Source: Oscillospiraceae bacterium
Lineage (GTDB): Bacteria > Bacillota > Clostridia > Oscillospirales > Ruminococcaceae
Length of the DNA stretch: 20,267 nt
Assembly: GCA_017544185.1 (NCBI GenBank)
Contig: JAFYEQ010000017.1
Coordinates: forward strand, 1-20,267
Direction: 5' to 3'
Under the pieces are notes generated by a model. The model did no database searches and had not been told where the DNA came from. It saw only the letters and a program-made list of their open reading frames with translations. Both the position numbers and the translations under genes were made by a program. This document shows, piece after piece, positions 7,201-14,793 of this stretch (the first letter of the stretch is position 1; each line of letters starts with the position of its first letter).

Positions 7201-8277
7201 TCAATAATAGTCTACAGTCACTGTCTTGAGGCTTGAACTGAACGATTCCATATAGAATATCTCTGCTATCTTGACACCTTGGTACTTGACAGTGGCTTTC
7301 GAATATAGATATACATCGCCCCCGGACGTATATGTATCGGTATCACCAAATATGACCGTGTATCCGGCACTTTGCCATGCTGCGAGATACTTGCCATACA
7401 TGTCTATGCTGTCTTCACTGTACGTATATCCATATACATCATAGGTATTATCCTGCACAAGAGAGCCGGCATCTGCGTATCCATAGTTGAACAGATCAGG
7501 ATAAGACGATCTAACAGAAGTCGTTTTCTTTGTTGTCTTATGTGTCGTCGTGGACGATGAAGTCTTCACTTTAGCTTTGCCATCAGCTCCGAACTCATAG
7601 GTCTTGCCGCCTATCTTATATGTACCGCTGGTATACATTATACCATCATTGCCAAAATAATACGTAGCACCGCCCGTCGTCACGAGTCCCGTTTTCATCT
7701 GATACGTATTACCATCGAAGTACATATATCCGGAAGATGTCTTGATAAAGCCCTTAGCAAGCTTCCCATCCTTGAAATAGTACGTTTTTCCTCCCGATGT
7801 TGCGGTACCGGTATATCCCGCAGAAGGAGCTTTGGGCAGCGCGACAGACCTTGTCTTTGTCCTGATCACGCCGGACTTAGTCCCTTCAGTATAACTATTG
7901 CCGTTCTTATCGAGTGCAGCGATGACAAAACGATATGTCTTGCCTTTGGTAAGGCCCTCGACAACACACTTATTGTCCTTTACCGACTTATATATGAAAT
8001 ATATATCGTCATCTATCATATAGAGCTTTGTATCGTCGGTACTTTCGATATCTTCAGAGGATGCATAAACTCTGTATGCATCAGCACCGCTGAGAGGATC
8101 CCATTTGAGAGTGATAGTATCAGTTGTAGCTGTATAGGTGATCTCAGACGGCGCAGACAGCTTTGCTGCAGCGGATACGCTCACCGATGGGGAGATCTGT
8201 GTTGGTAAATATACATATCCTATGGAGATCAATGCTACAAGAGCAAGTATTGGAAAACCTGATCGTCTGAACTTCAT
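7201..8277 (-). CDS. Secreted FN3 plus wall-binding-repeat protein with unnamed C-terminal domain
   Basis: A signal or anchor segment (1-35) is followed by a fibronectin type III-like domain at 41-145 (APSEITYTATTDTITLKWDP, YRVYA, GKTYRFVIAALD). Wall-binding repeats at 162-236 follow (KTYYFKDGKLAKGF, YMYFDGNTYQMKTG, ATYYFGNDGIM, KTYEFGADGK). A Ser/Thr/Lys linker leads to the C-terminal module at 258-358 (SYPDLFNYGY, YTYSEDSIDMYGKYLAAWQSAGY) shared with the next gene. ATG 8277 was chosen for its AGGGG 7 bases upstream. An in-frame GTG at 8295 overlaps the previous stop as GTGA but lacks a ribosome binding site. Middle gene of the cluster. Probably a wall-attached protein. Its ligand is unknown and no enzyme motif is seen. 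Confidence 0.85.
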   Translation of the reverse strand: MKFRRSGFPILALVALISIGYVYLPTQISPSVSVSAAAKLSAPSEITYTATTDTITLKWDPLSGADAYRVYASSEDIESTDDTKLYMIDDDIYFIYKSVKDNKCVVEGLTKGKTYRFVIAALDKNGNSYTEGTKSGVIRTKTRSVALPKAPSAGYTGTATSGGKTYYFKDGKLAKGFIKTSSGYMYFDGNTYQMKTGLVTTGGATYYFGNDGIMYTSGTYKIGGKTYEFGADGKAKVKTSSSTTTHKTTKKTTSVRSSYPDLFNYGYADAGSLVQDNTYDVYGYTYSEDSIDMYGKYLAAWQSAGYTVIFGDTDTYTSGGDVYLYSKATVKYQGVKIAEIFYMESFSSSLKTVTVDYY

Positions 8278-8291
8278 ATAAACACCCCTAC

Positions 8292-9317
8292 TCACACCAT
8301 AGTATACTTCGAATTGTTGTATGTAAAGACATATGTTATCCCTACATCATAGGTGTCATAATAATGCTGATATTCATACTGAACAATACCCTCATATACA
8401 TATTTCAAATAATGGATGCCCTTGTTGTGATAAGATGATTTCACCCTAGACTCAAAGTTTGCAACATATTGATCATCGTAATACAACTTGCACCTGACCA
8501 CTGACTTTGTGTTTATACCCGACCCTTTGGTATCCTGCTCAAGGTCAACGATCTTGTAGCCCGCTCTATCCAGATCATAGATGAAATCTTTTGCATCATA
8601 GACAGCATCATTGATCCAATCCTCAATATCCCTGCGTTCAGTTATAGCCGACTTTTCGAGCTTACTATCAGTATACCATCCTTGTTTAGGATGCTCTACT
8701 CCCTTATAGTTTCCTTTAGGCTCATAATATGTCTCACTATATATCTCCCCCGATTTCTTTTTTTCATATGTTATAGTGGTTATTTTACCACTGGTACTTT
8801 TGCCTCCTTTAAAGCCATATGCAGAAGGCTCGGGCATAGCAGGGATATACTTGACAGCATTGGAAGCTTTGGTCTTCTTTGATCCTTCCCCAGAAGATGA
8901 CTTGCTGGAGGATGTCTTAGTAGTTGACGTCTGGGGCTTGGACTTGCCGGAAGAGAGCTTGCCGTCGGATCCGAAGTTGTAGGTCTTGCCGTTGATGGAG
9001 ACCTTGCCGGTACGCATCTTGCCATCCTTGCCGAAATAATAGATGCTGCCTGAAAGCTTGACCCAGGCGGTGCGCATAACGCCATCTTTACCAAAATAGT
9101 AGGTATCGCCGCTTATCTTCTTCCAGCCTGTGAGTGGCTTACCGTCTTTACCGTAGCAGTACTTGTTGCCGTCTATGGTCTTCCAGCCGCTTGCCTTGGA
9201 TGCAGCGATGCTGATATTGACGGGCTGTTCAGCAGCCGAAGCAGCGTTGCCAAGTGAAGCAACACCCGAAAGGGATATCACTGCGGACATAGTGAAAGCT
9301 ATCATCTTCTTGGTCAT
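8292..9317 (-). CDS. Secreted wall-binding-repeat protein, first gene of cluster
   Basis: A signal peptide (1-29, ending NAASAAE) is followed by four ~20-residue wall-binding repeats at 44-123 (GWKTIDGNKYCYGKDGKPLT, GWKKISGDTYYFGKDGVMRT, and two more). A Ser/Lys/Thr linker (124-152) leads to a Tyr-rich C-terminal region (158-341) that I do not recognise. Its opening (PEPSAYGF) and a later DLDRAGYKIV faintly resemble the module of the two downstream genes. ATG 9317 was chosen because AAAGGAGG lies seven bases upstream. The ATG at 9323 is too close to it, and the open frame further upstream has only Asn-rich leader sequence overlapping the promoter. Transcribed from the perfect promoter at 9375-9403, divergent from the XRE regulator. 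Confidence 0.85.
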   Translation of the reverse strand: MTKKMIAFTMSAVISLSGVASLGNAASAAEQPVNISIAASKASGWKTIDGNKYCYGKDGKPLTGWKKISGDTYYFGKDGVMRTAWVKLSGSIYYFGKDGKMRTGKVSINGKTYNFGSDGKLSSGKSKPQTSTTKTSSSKSSSGEGSKKTKASNAVKYIPAMPEPSAYGFKGGKSTSGKITTITYEKKKSGEIYSETYYEPKGNYKGVEHPKQGWYTDSKLEKSAITERRDIEDWINDAVYDAKDFIYDLDRAGYKIVDLEQDTKGSGINTKSVVRCKLYYDDQYVANFESRVKSSYHNKGIHYLKYVYEGIVQYEYQHYYDTYDVGITYVFTYNNSKYTMV

Positions 9318-9374
9318 AGTCATTCCTCCTTTGACACGAAACATATAATAACACATTTCAGTGTTATTATTGTT

Positions 9375-9403
9375 ATTATAACACGTATTCGTTATTTTGT
9401 CAA
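9375..9403 (-). promoter_or_regulatory. Perfect-consensus sigma-A promoter of the wall-binding cluster
   Basis: On the minus strand, TTGACA (9403-9398) and TATAAT (9380-9375) are 17 bases apart, the full consensus. The -10 box lies within a 13-base palindrome, TGTTATAATAACA, and a wider GTGTTAT...ATAACAC inverted pair, so a repressor could compete with polymerase. The divergent XRE gene is the obvious candidate. Confidence 0.85.
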
Positions 9404-9429
9404 CACATATTTGTGTATTATGATATAAT
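9403..9429 (+). promoter_or_regulatory. Extended -10 promoter of the XRE gene with palindrome
   Basis: TGATATAAT (9421-9429) is a perfect extended -10 element. No good -35 lies 17 bases before it. The inverted repeat ACACA-TATT-TGTGT (9403-9416) lies just upstream, touching the -35 of the divergent cluster promoter. The two promoters therefore share one short control region, the usual arrangement for a divergent regulator acting on itself and its neighbour. Confidence 0.55.
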
Positions 9430-9489
9430 TTGTGCATATTCACTATGATCGTTCGTGTTTTTTTGACTGATCGACTGGGAGGATGAAAT

Positions 9490-9804
9490 ATGCGCTACAG
9501 AAGGTTAAGAGACCTTAGAGAAGATCATGATATGACACAGAAGCAGGTGGCCGACAAGCTGTTCATGCACCTTACGCAGTACAGGCGATATGAGACGGGT
9601 GAGAGCGAGCTGCCGCTGGGGATAGCGGTGAACATAGCCGACCTCTACGGCGTCACCCTCGATTACATCGCTGACAGGCATACACCCTCCCTCATCGGGG
9701 ACAGGACAGACGACGAAGCGCAGCTCATCGACGCATACCGCTCCCTAACGGAGCGCCAGAAAGGCAAGATCGAGATGTATATGGAGCTCATGCGTCGGAC
9801 ATGA
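9490..9804 (+). CDS. XRE-family transcriptional regulator
   Basis: A 104-residue DNA-binding protein. Residues 5-60 form a Cro/C1-type helix-turn-helix (LRDLREDHDMTQKQVADKL, then YRRYETGESELP, ADLYGVTLDYIAD). The remainder is a short helical tail (LTERQKGKIEMYMEL) probably used for dimerisation. ATG 9490 has GGGAGG seven bases upstream. It is transcribed away from the wall-binding cluster, and the shared intergenic region carries two palindromes on the promoters. Regulation of that cluster is therefore likely but inferred. No phage or mobile genes are adjacent, so a prophage repressor is less likely. Confidence 0.9.
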   Translation: MRYRRLRDLREDHDMTQKQVADKLFMHLTQYRRYETGESELPLGIAVNIADLYGVTLDYIADRHTPSLIGDRTDDEAQLIDAYRSLTERQKGKIEMYMELMRRT

Positions 9805-9875
9805 ACGTAATGGAACGGGATAACTAGGCCGCAGAGATGCCCATCCCACGAACTAACGTTCTTTCCCTCATAGTC

Positions 9876-9904
9876 TTGACATCCGCGCGAAAATATGGTA
9901 TCCT
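9876..9904 (+). promoter_or_regulatory. Sigma-A promoter of the AGCS symporter gene
   Basis: TTGACA (9876-9881), a 17-base spacer and TATCCT (9899-9904) lie about 50 bases ahead of the symporter ATG. The leader is too short for a glycine riboswitch, which often precedes genes of this family. Confidence 0.75.
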
Positions 9905-9955
9905 TATATATGTATTTTGCCTGCACGACAGCCGCGGGCATATGGGAGGATCGTT

Positions 9956-11530
9956 ATGAACAGTTTCATCGATGCGATAACCAACATCAACGACCACATC
10001 AACACGTTCGTGTGGACGACCGTGGGCGTATGGCTGCTTATCGCGGTCGGCATCATAATGACGGTGCTGACGAAGTTTTTCCAGGTGACCCACATCGGTC
10101 ACTGGATGAAGAAGACCGTAGGCTCGCTCTTTGACTCCAAGGTCAAGGGCAAGACAGGCGAGAAGGCCTCTATATCCCAGTTCCAGGCGCTGTGTACCGC
10201 TCTGGCGGCCACGGTGGGCGTGGGCAATATCGCAGGCGTGGCAGCGGCTATAATGTCGGGCGGCCCCGGTGCGGTGTTCTGGATGTGGGTCGCAGCCTTC
10301 TTCGGCATGATGACCAACTACTCCGAGAACATACTCGGCATCTACTTCCGCCGCAAGAATAAGCAGGGTGAATGGTCCGGCGGCGCCATGTACTATCTGG
10401 AGGACGGTCTCGGCGGCTACAAGGGCATGAAGGGCGTAGGCCGCGTACTGGCTGTGATATTCGCGGTATGCGCAGTGCTGGCATCCTTCGGCATAGGCAA
10501 TATGGGCCAGGTCAACAAGATCGTGGTCAACCTCACCTCCGCCTTTGATATCAAGGCTCTGTCGAACATCGTGCTCTACACCTCCTCCGATGGCAAGTCC
10601 GTCAGCCTGTATATGCTGATCGTGGGCATAATACTCATGCTGCTGGTAGGCGTCATCGTCATCGGCGGCATACAGAGGATCGCCACGGTGGCCGAGAGGA
10701 TCGTACCCTTCATGGTAGTGGTATTCATCATCGGCTCCCTTGCGATCATCGTCACCAACATCAGGAACATCGGCGGCGCCTTCGGTGCCATATTCGGCTC
10801 GGCCTTCACGGGAAAGGCTGTATGGGGCGGTGCTGCGGGCATGACCGTCAGCAAGGTCATCACCATGGGATGCAAGAGAGGCGTGTTCTCCAATGAGGCA
10901 GGTCTCGGCTCCTCCGTTATGGTACACTCCAACTCCAACGTGATAGAGCCCGTGAAGCAGGGCCTCTGGGGCATCTTCGAGGTGTTCGCGGACACTATGA
11001 TAGTATGCACCATGACCGCGCTCACCATACTCACCTCCGGCGTCATCGACCTTAAGACAGGCGAGGCCGTCACCGACAGCGATGCTACTCTGGTGGCCGA
11101 GGCGTTCAACACGGTCTTCAAGATCGGCAACTTCGAGCTGGGGCGCTGCTTCATAGCCCTGGCGATACTCCTCTTCGCCTTCACCACCGTGCTTGGCTGG
11201 TCCCACTACGGCACCAAGGCCGTTGAGTATCTGGCAGGCGACAAAGCCGAGACCGCTGTGAAGATATACAAGAACGTGTTCACGATCATGATCATATCAG
11301 GCGCTCTCCTTACCTCGTCACTGGCTTGGGACATCTCCGACACCTTCAACGGCATGATGATGATCCCCAACCTTATCGGCGTGCTCTCCCTCTCCCCTCT
11401 GGTGATGAAGATCACACAGAACTACGTTGACCGCCGTCTCAAGGGCAAGGACGTACCGCCTGTGCTCTCCCACTTCCCCGAGATCGAGCAGGCCAATGCC
11501 AAGAAGATCGCCGAGACGGGCGAAGACTGA
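9956..11530 (+). CDS. AGCS-family sodium:alanine/glycine symporter
   Basis: Sodium-coupled uptake of alanine or glycine across the cytoplasmic membrane. The 524-residue length and repeated hydrophobic segments fit the family. Diagnostic sequence includes TALAATVGVGNIAGVA (81-96), the family signature GGPGAVFWMWVAAFFGM (102-118), TNYSENILGIYFR (120-132) and KRGVFSNEAGLGSS (from about 307). ATG 9956 was chosen over an in-frame ATG at 9917 because GGGAGG lies six bases before it and the protein then starts directly with the family N-terminus. Single-gene unit with its own promoter and terminator. Which amino acid is preferred cannot be read from the sequence. Confidence 0.93.
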   Translation: MNSFIDAITNINDHINTFVWTTVGVWLLIAVGIIMTVLTKFFQVTHIGHWMKKTVGSLFDSKVKGKTGEKASISQFQALCTALAATVGVGNIAGVAAAIMSGGPGAVFWMWVAAFFGMMTNYSENILGIYFRRKNKQGEWSGGAMYYLEDGLGGYKGMKGVGRVLAVIFAVCAVLASFGIGNMGQVNKIVVNLTSAFDIKALSNIVLYTSSDGKSVSLYMLIVGIILMLLVGVIVIGGIQRIATVAERIVPFMVVVFIIGSLAIIVTNIRNIGGAFGAIFGSAFTGKAVWGGAAGMTVSKVITMGCKRGVFSNEAGLGSSVMVHSNSNVIEPVKQGLWGIFEVFADTMIVCTMTALTILTSGVIDLKTGEAVTDSDATLVAEAFNTVFKIGNFELGRCFIALAILLFAFTTVLGWSHYGTKAVEYLAGDKAETAVKIYKNVFTIMIISGALLTSSLAWDISDTFNGMMMIPNLIGVLSLSPLVMKITQNYVDRRLKGKDVPPVLSHFPEIEQANAKKIAETGED

Positions 11531-11539
11531 TATGCATAC

Positions 11540-11567
11540 ACACCGCACTGTCAAGGCAGTGCGGTGT
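11540..11567 (+). terminator. Terminator of the symporter gene
   Basis: ACACCGCACTG (11540-11550) and CAGTGCGGTGT (11557-11567) form a perfect 11-bp stem with loop TCAAGG, followed by a T-rich stretch. It starts 10 bases after the stop codon. All 28 bases are identical to the hairpin at 13604-13631. Confidence 0.88.
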
Positions 11568-11682
11568 TATTGTATTATTTACAGATCTTTAACATATTTT
11601 ACACTCTTTTAGTGTCCAAAATAGAGTATACTATATATGATGATCATTCTGCATTTATACACTTCTTAAGGAGCGTGATGAT

Positions 11683-13581
11683 ATGAAAAAGATGATGCTG
11701 TCAGTCGCGATCATGATGTCTATGTTGACCGTATCTATGCATCCGGCCGTATTTGCTGAAGAGACGGATGCTGTTGTGATGCAAGAGGAGACTGTCACGG
11801 AAGACACGGCCAACATGCTGTCTGCAGAGGACACGGCACTTGACACAGATGAGGCTGTATATGATGCAGATATCGTGGCAAGTGGCACTCTGGCATATAA
11901 TTTGAAATGGTCGTTGGATAGTGATGGACTGCTCAATATATGGGGCAACGGAGAGATGCAAAACTATTACGGTGATATGTACGTTCCATGGTATAAGAGA
12001 TCAGATGACATATACAGTATCTATATTGGCGATGGAGTAGCTTCGATCGGCGATTACGCCTTTTACAATTGCAAAAATCTGACATCGGTAGCGCTCTCCA
12101 ATAGTGTTGTTTCGATCGGTCATCATGCCTTTACGAATTGCAGGGCTCTCACATCGATAACTATCCCCGATAGTGTGACTTCGATAGGCAGTTCTGCCTT
12201 TGCCTGTTGCCACAGCCTTACATCGCTCACTGTCCCCGGTAGTGTGACTTCGATAGGCAGTTCTGCTTTTTCCTATTGCAGCAATCTAACATCGATAAAT
12301 ATCTCCGATGGACTGACCTCGATCGGTATTGAGGCCTTTCGCGAGTGCAGCAGTCTTACATCGATAAATATCCCCGATGGAGTGACTTCGATCGGCATGC
12401 AAGCCTTTAAACCTTGCAGCAGTCTGACGTCAATAACTATCCCCAGTAGTGTTGCTGAGTTTGGCACTGAGGCCTTTTCCGGTTGCAGCAGTCTTGCATC
12501 GATAACTATCCCTGATAGCATGACTTCGATCGGTAATAGCGTCTTTGCCGGATGCAGCAGTTTGACATCGATAACTATCCCCGATAGTGTTACCTCGATC
12601 GATTATGCTGCCTTTTCCTGTTGTAGCGGTCTAACATCGATCACATTCGGCGATGGAGTAAAATCAATCGGGAGTTATGCCTTTCGCAGTTGTAGCAGTC
12701 TTACATCGATAACGCTCCCCAACAGTCTGACTTCGATCGACGGTGTTGCCTTTTCCTGGTGTAGCAGTCTTACATCGATAACTATCCCCAATAGTGTGAC
12801 TTCAATCGGCAGTGGCGCCTTTTCTTGGTGTAGCAGTCTTACATCGATAACTATCCCCAATAGTGTGACTTCGATCGACAGTGGCGCTTTTTACTTTTGC
12901 ACTAAACTCACTCACATTCATATCCCCTACAGCAAAACAGCCGAAGAGTATACGGGCAAGGGAGATCTGCCTATAAACAACAGCTATTATTACGTACTTT
13001 CTGAGGATGGGCACTGCTATGACTCGAAATGCCCGATGGGACTGTATAAGGCTGGGATGAAGACCCCCGCCAAGCCCACCGTTACCGTGAAGACAGCCTT
13101 CGGCGGCAAGACTATGACGTTCAACTGTGCCGACAAGGACGCCGAGATATACTATAACATCGGCTCGTCCAACATCACCACCTCCTGCAAGAAAGTAGCC
13201 AACGGCGGCACGGTGTTCTTTGATACGGCCATGGCAAAGCCCGTATACTTCAAGGCCTATATGTACGGCAAGTGGAGTACGGTCAGCAAGAACGGGCTCA
13301 ACAACGTGCAGATTGCCAAGCCCCTTTGCGTGCAGTCGGGTGCTAAGTCAAAGAACGACTTCAAGGTCTACACTCAGACCAAAGACAGCTACATCGTATA
13401 TACACTTGATGGCAGTGTCCCTGCGATAAACGAAGGGACTCAGAAGCTGACCGTCAAGAACGGACGCATCGTCTGGGGAACTACGGCTGTGATAAATATC
13501 CCCAAGGGACGTACTATCAAGGCCATCGCCATCCGCTGCGGTCTCGTGACCAGCGACGTCATGACCTATACCAACAAGTAA
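11683..13581 (+). CDS. Secreted BspA-type leucine-rich-repeat protein
   Basis: A 632-residue exported protein. The signal peptide (1-25) ends in VFA. An acidic segment and a region opening LAYNLKWSLDSDGLLNIWGNG (~70-115), common before BspA repeats, follow. Thirteen uninterrupted 23-residue LRR_5 units occupy residues 119-417, consensus VTSIGSxAFSxCSSLTSITI PxS. After a short spacer, residues ~455-632 form two beta-rich modules (KPTVTVKTAFGGKTMTFNC; YIVYTLDGSVPAINEGTQKL) resembling the chitobiase/hexosaminidase C-terminal domain. ATG 11683 has AAGGAG nine bases upstream. LRR codons are AT-richer than the C-terminal codons, which hints at a mosaic origin. Such proteins usually mediate surface binding. 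The ligand here is unknown. No sortase motif or wall-binding repeat is present. Confidence 0.9.
   Translation: MKKMMLSVAIMMSMLTVSMHPAVFAEETDAVVMQEETVTEDTANMLSAEDTALDTDEAVYDADIVASGTLAYNLKWSLDSDGLLNIWGNGEMQNYYGDMYVPWYKRSDDIYSIYIGDGVASIGDYAFYNCKNLTSVALSNSVVSIGHHAFTNCRALTSITIPDSVTSIGSSAFACCHSLTSLTVPGSVTSIGSSAFSYCSNLTSINISDGLTSIGIEAFRECSSLTSINIPDGVTSIGMQAFKPCSSLTSITIPSSVAEFGTEAFSGCSSLASITIPDSMTSIGNSVFAGCSSLTSITIPDSVTSIDYAAFSCCSGLTSITFGDGVKSIGSYAFRSCSSLTSITLPNSLTSIDGVAFSWCSSLTSITIPNSVTSIGSGAFSWCSSLTSITIPNSVTSIDSGAFYFCTKLTHIHIPYSKTAEEYTGKGDLPINNSYYYVLSEDGHCYDSKCPMGLYKAGMKTPAKPTVTVKTAFGGKTMTFNCADKDAEIYYNIGSSNITTSCKKVANGGTVFFDTAMAKPVYFKAYMYGKWSTVSKNGLNNVQIAKPLCVQSGAKSKNDFKVYTQTKDSYIVYTLDGSVPAINEGTQKLTVKNGRIVWGTTAVINIPKGRTIKAIAIRCGLVTSDVMTYTNK
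12037..12933 (+). repeat. 13 in-frame 69-bp repeats in the LRR gene
   Basis: Thirteen contiguous 69-base units each encode one 23-residue LRR. Units 11-13 are the most alike: a 47-base block at 12757-12803 recurs exactly at 12826-12872, one period later. Such identity allows loss or gain of whole units by recombination or slippage without breaking the frame. Confidence 0.9.
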
Positions 13582-13603
13582 CGGACCGCACCGCATAAAA
13601 ACG

Positions 13604-13631
13604 ACACCGCACTGTCAAGGCAGTGCGGTGT
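13604..13631. terminator. Bidirectional terminator between LRR and SGNH genes
   Basis: Same 28 bases as 11540-11567: stem ACACCGCACTG/CAGTGCGGTGT, loop TCAAGG. It lies between two convergent genes, 22 bases after the LRR stop and 40 bases past the SGNH stop on the other strand. It is preceded by AAAA, giving a short T run for minus-strand transcription. Confidence 0.8.
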
Positions 13632-13649
13632 TCGTATCTTATGCCGTAT

Positions 13650-13680
13650 CTCAACTCTAAACTCTAAACGTTCAACTCTC
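13650..13680. repeat. Degenerate AACTCTA array at the SGNH stop codon
   Basis: Copies of AACTCTA/AACTCTC run into the stop codon of the minus-strand SGNH gene. The TGA (13674-13672) lies in the array. Same placement as 316-347 at the PBP2 stop. Confidence 0.5.
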
Positions 13681-14727
13681 TATACCCGTGAGGCTGCCGA
13701 TGAACGCAGCCAGCTCCTTCGCCATGACAGCATGTTCCGACGTGCGGGGATGCCCCGGGGTCACAGCGCCGTTGCCCGTGAAGAGGAAGTGGTGTATGTC
13801 ATAGCCCTGTCCCCGCAGCTCGGTGACGATCTCATCTATGGCGGCGTCCCACTCCGGGTCGTGCATCAGCACCGTGGTGATCATGACGATCTTCACATCG
13901 CCGTAGTGTACCGTCACGTCACGGATCAGCTTTATATAGCCGTCCTTCCATCTGCGGCGCACCGCAGGGTCGTATATGTCTATATCGTCTGCATCGGTGA
14001 TGCCGTTGTGCTTGTCGTTCTGTCCCAGCGCGAACACCACCACATCGGGGATGTATCTGCCGAAGTCCCACTTTGTGATCTCGCCGCCCTCGGGGAAGTA
14101 GCATACCTTGTCGTATACGCTCTCCATGCCGATCATCTTCGGCCAGTGGAAGTAGCCCGTGTCATCGAAGACCGCTATGCCCCCCTGTGATGTGTTATGG
14201 AAGGACGCGCCCAGCAGACGCGCACACTGCCATGTGTAGGAGTTGTAGGAGTTGTCATAGATCCACATATGATTACAGGGATCACAGCTGCCTGCGAAAT
14301 CGTCTGCTTCGGTGCATTCGCCTGCGGATACGCTGTCGCCGTAAAATTCCAGCTTGAGGCGGTACTCGGGCTCACAGGGAAGGAACTCCCCGTCGCAGTC
14401 TATATCGGATATGGTGAATGCGTGATTTGCCGCCTGACGCTTGAATATGGTCAGGGTGTGCTCCTTCTCGGGATCCAGGTCGGATACGATGCGGATCTTC
14501 CTGAACTGTCCGTCATCGGCCTGTGAGAAGGGTATCCTGCCTTTGCGCCCGTCTATGATATAGCCTATGGTGATGATGCCGTAGGCGGTCCTGTTCATCA
14601 CCGTGATGTCGGCATATGTGCCCTTGAATACTGCCGTCACCTGAGACGAGGGCCAGTAGAACGCGGCGCCGTCATCGTTGATGTCTATGCGTCCCATATA
14701 GGACAGTCTTTTATCGTCGTATCTCAT
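13672..14727 (-). CDS. SGNH-hydrolase carbohydrate esterase, CE2-like
   Basis: Likely removes acetyl groups from sugars. The two-domain plan fits carbohydrate esterase family 2. A beta-sandwich N-terminus (1-~118) is followed by an SGNH domain with GDSVSAGE at 130-137 (Ser132 nucleophile), SQGGIAV (180-186, oxyanion Gly), GQND (235-238, Asn237) and GHPRTSEH (325-332, catalytic His326). No Asp sits two or three residues before the His, so a Ser-His dyad is possible, as I recall reported for a CE2 enzyme. No signal peptide, so probably cytoplasmic. ATG 14727 has GGAG five bases upstream. The longer frame from 14769 lacks one. It lies 67 bases behind the GH9 gene and is probably co-transcribed, which suggests joint work on acetylated oligosaccharides. 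The substrate is inferred. Confidence 0.85.
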   Translation of the reverse strand: MRYDDKRLSYMGRIDINDDGAAFYWPSSQVTAVFKGTYADITVMNRTAYGIITIGYIIDGRKGRIPFSQADDGQFRKIRIVSDLDPEKEHTLTIFKRQAANHAFTISDIDCDGEFLPCEPEYRLKLEFYGDSVSAGECTEADDFAGSCDPCNHMWIYDNSYNSYTWQCARLLGASFHNTSQGGIAVFDDTGYFHWPKMIGMESVYDKVCYFPEGGEITKWDFGRYIPDVVVFALGQNDKHNGITDADDIDIYDPAVRRRWKDGYIKLIRDVTVHYGDVKIVMITTVLMHDPEWDAAIDEIVTELRGQGYDIHHFLFTGNGAVTPGHPRTSEHAVMAKELAAFIGSLTGIES

Positions 14728-14793
14728 AGTATCTCCGTAAAAAGACCGTAAGAGCTGCGTCAAGATCATGCCGTCTCACGATCATCAGTGTCT

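Noticed and set aside
9804..9955. Glycine riboswitch ahead of the AGCS gene
   Set aside because: The promoter at 9876-9904 leaves a leader of only about 50 bases, too short for a glycine aptamer, and no such structure was seen.
9824..11206. 460-residue minus-strand frame opposite the symporter
   Set aside because: Low-complexity His/Asp/Gly-rich antisense product. The AGCS family signature, promoter and terminator all support the plus strand.
11590..11640. Promoter of the LRR gene
   Set aside because: TATACT at 11627-11632 could be a -10, but no -35 at proper spacing was found, so it is not listed as a feature.
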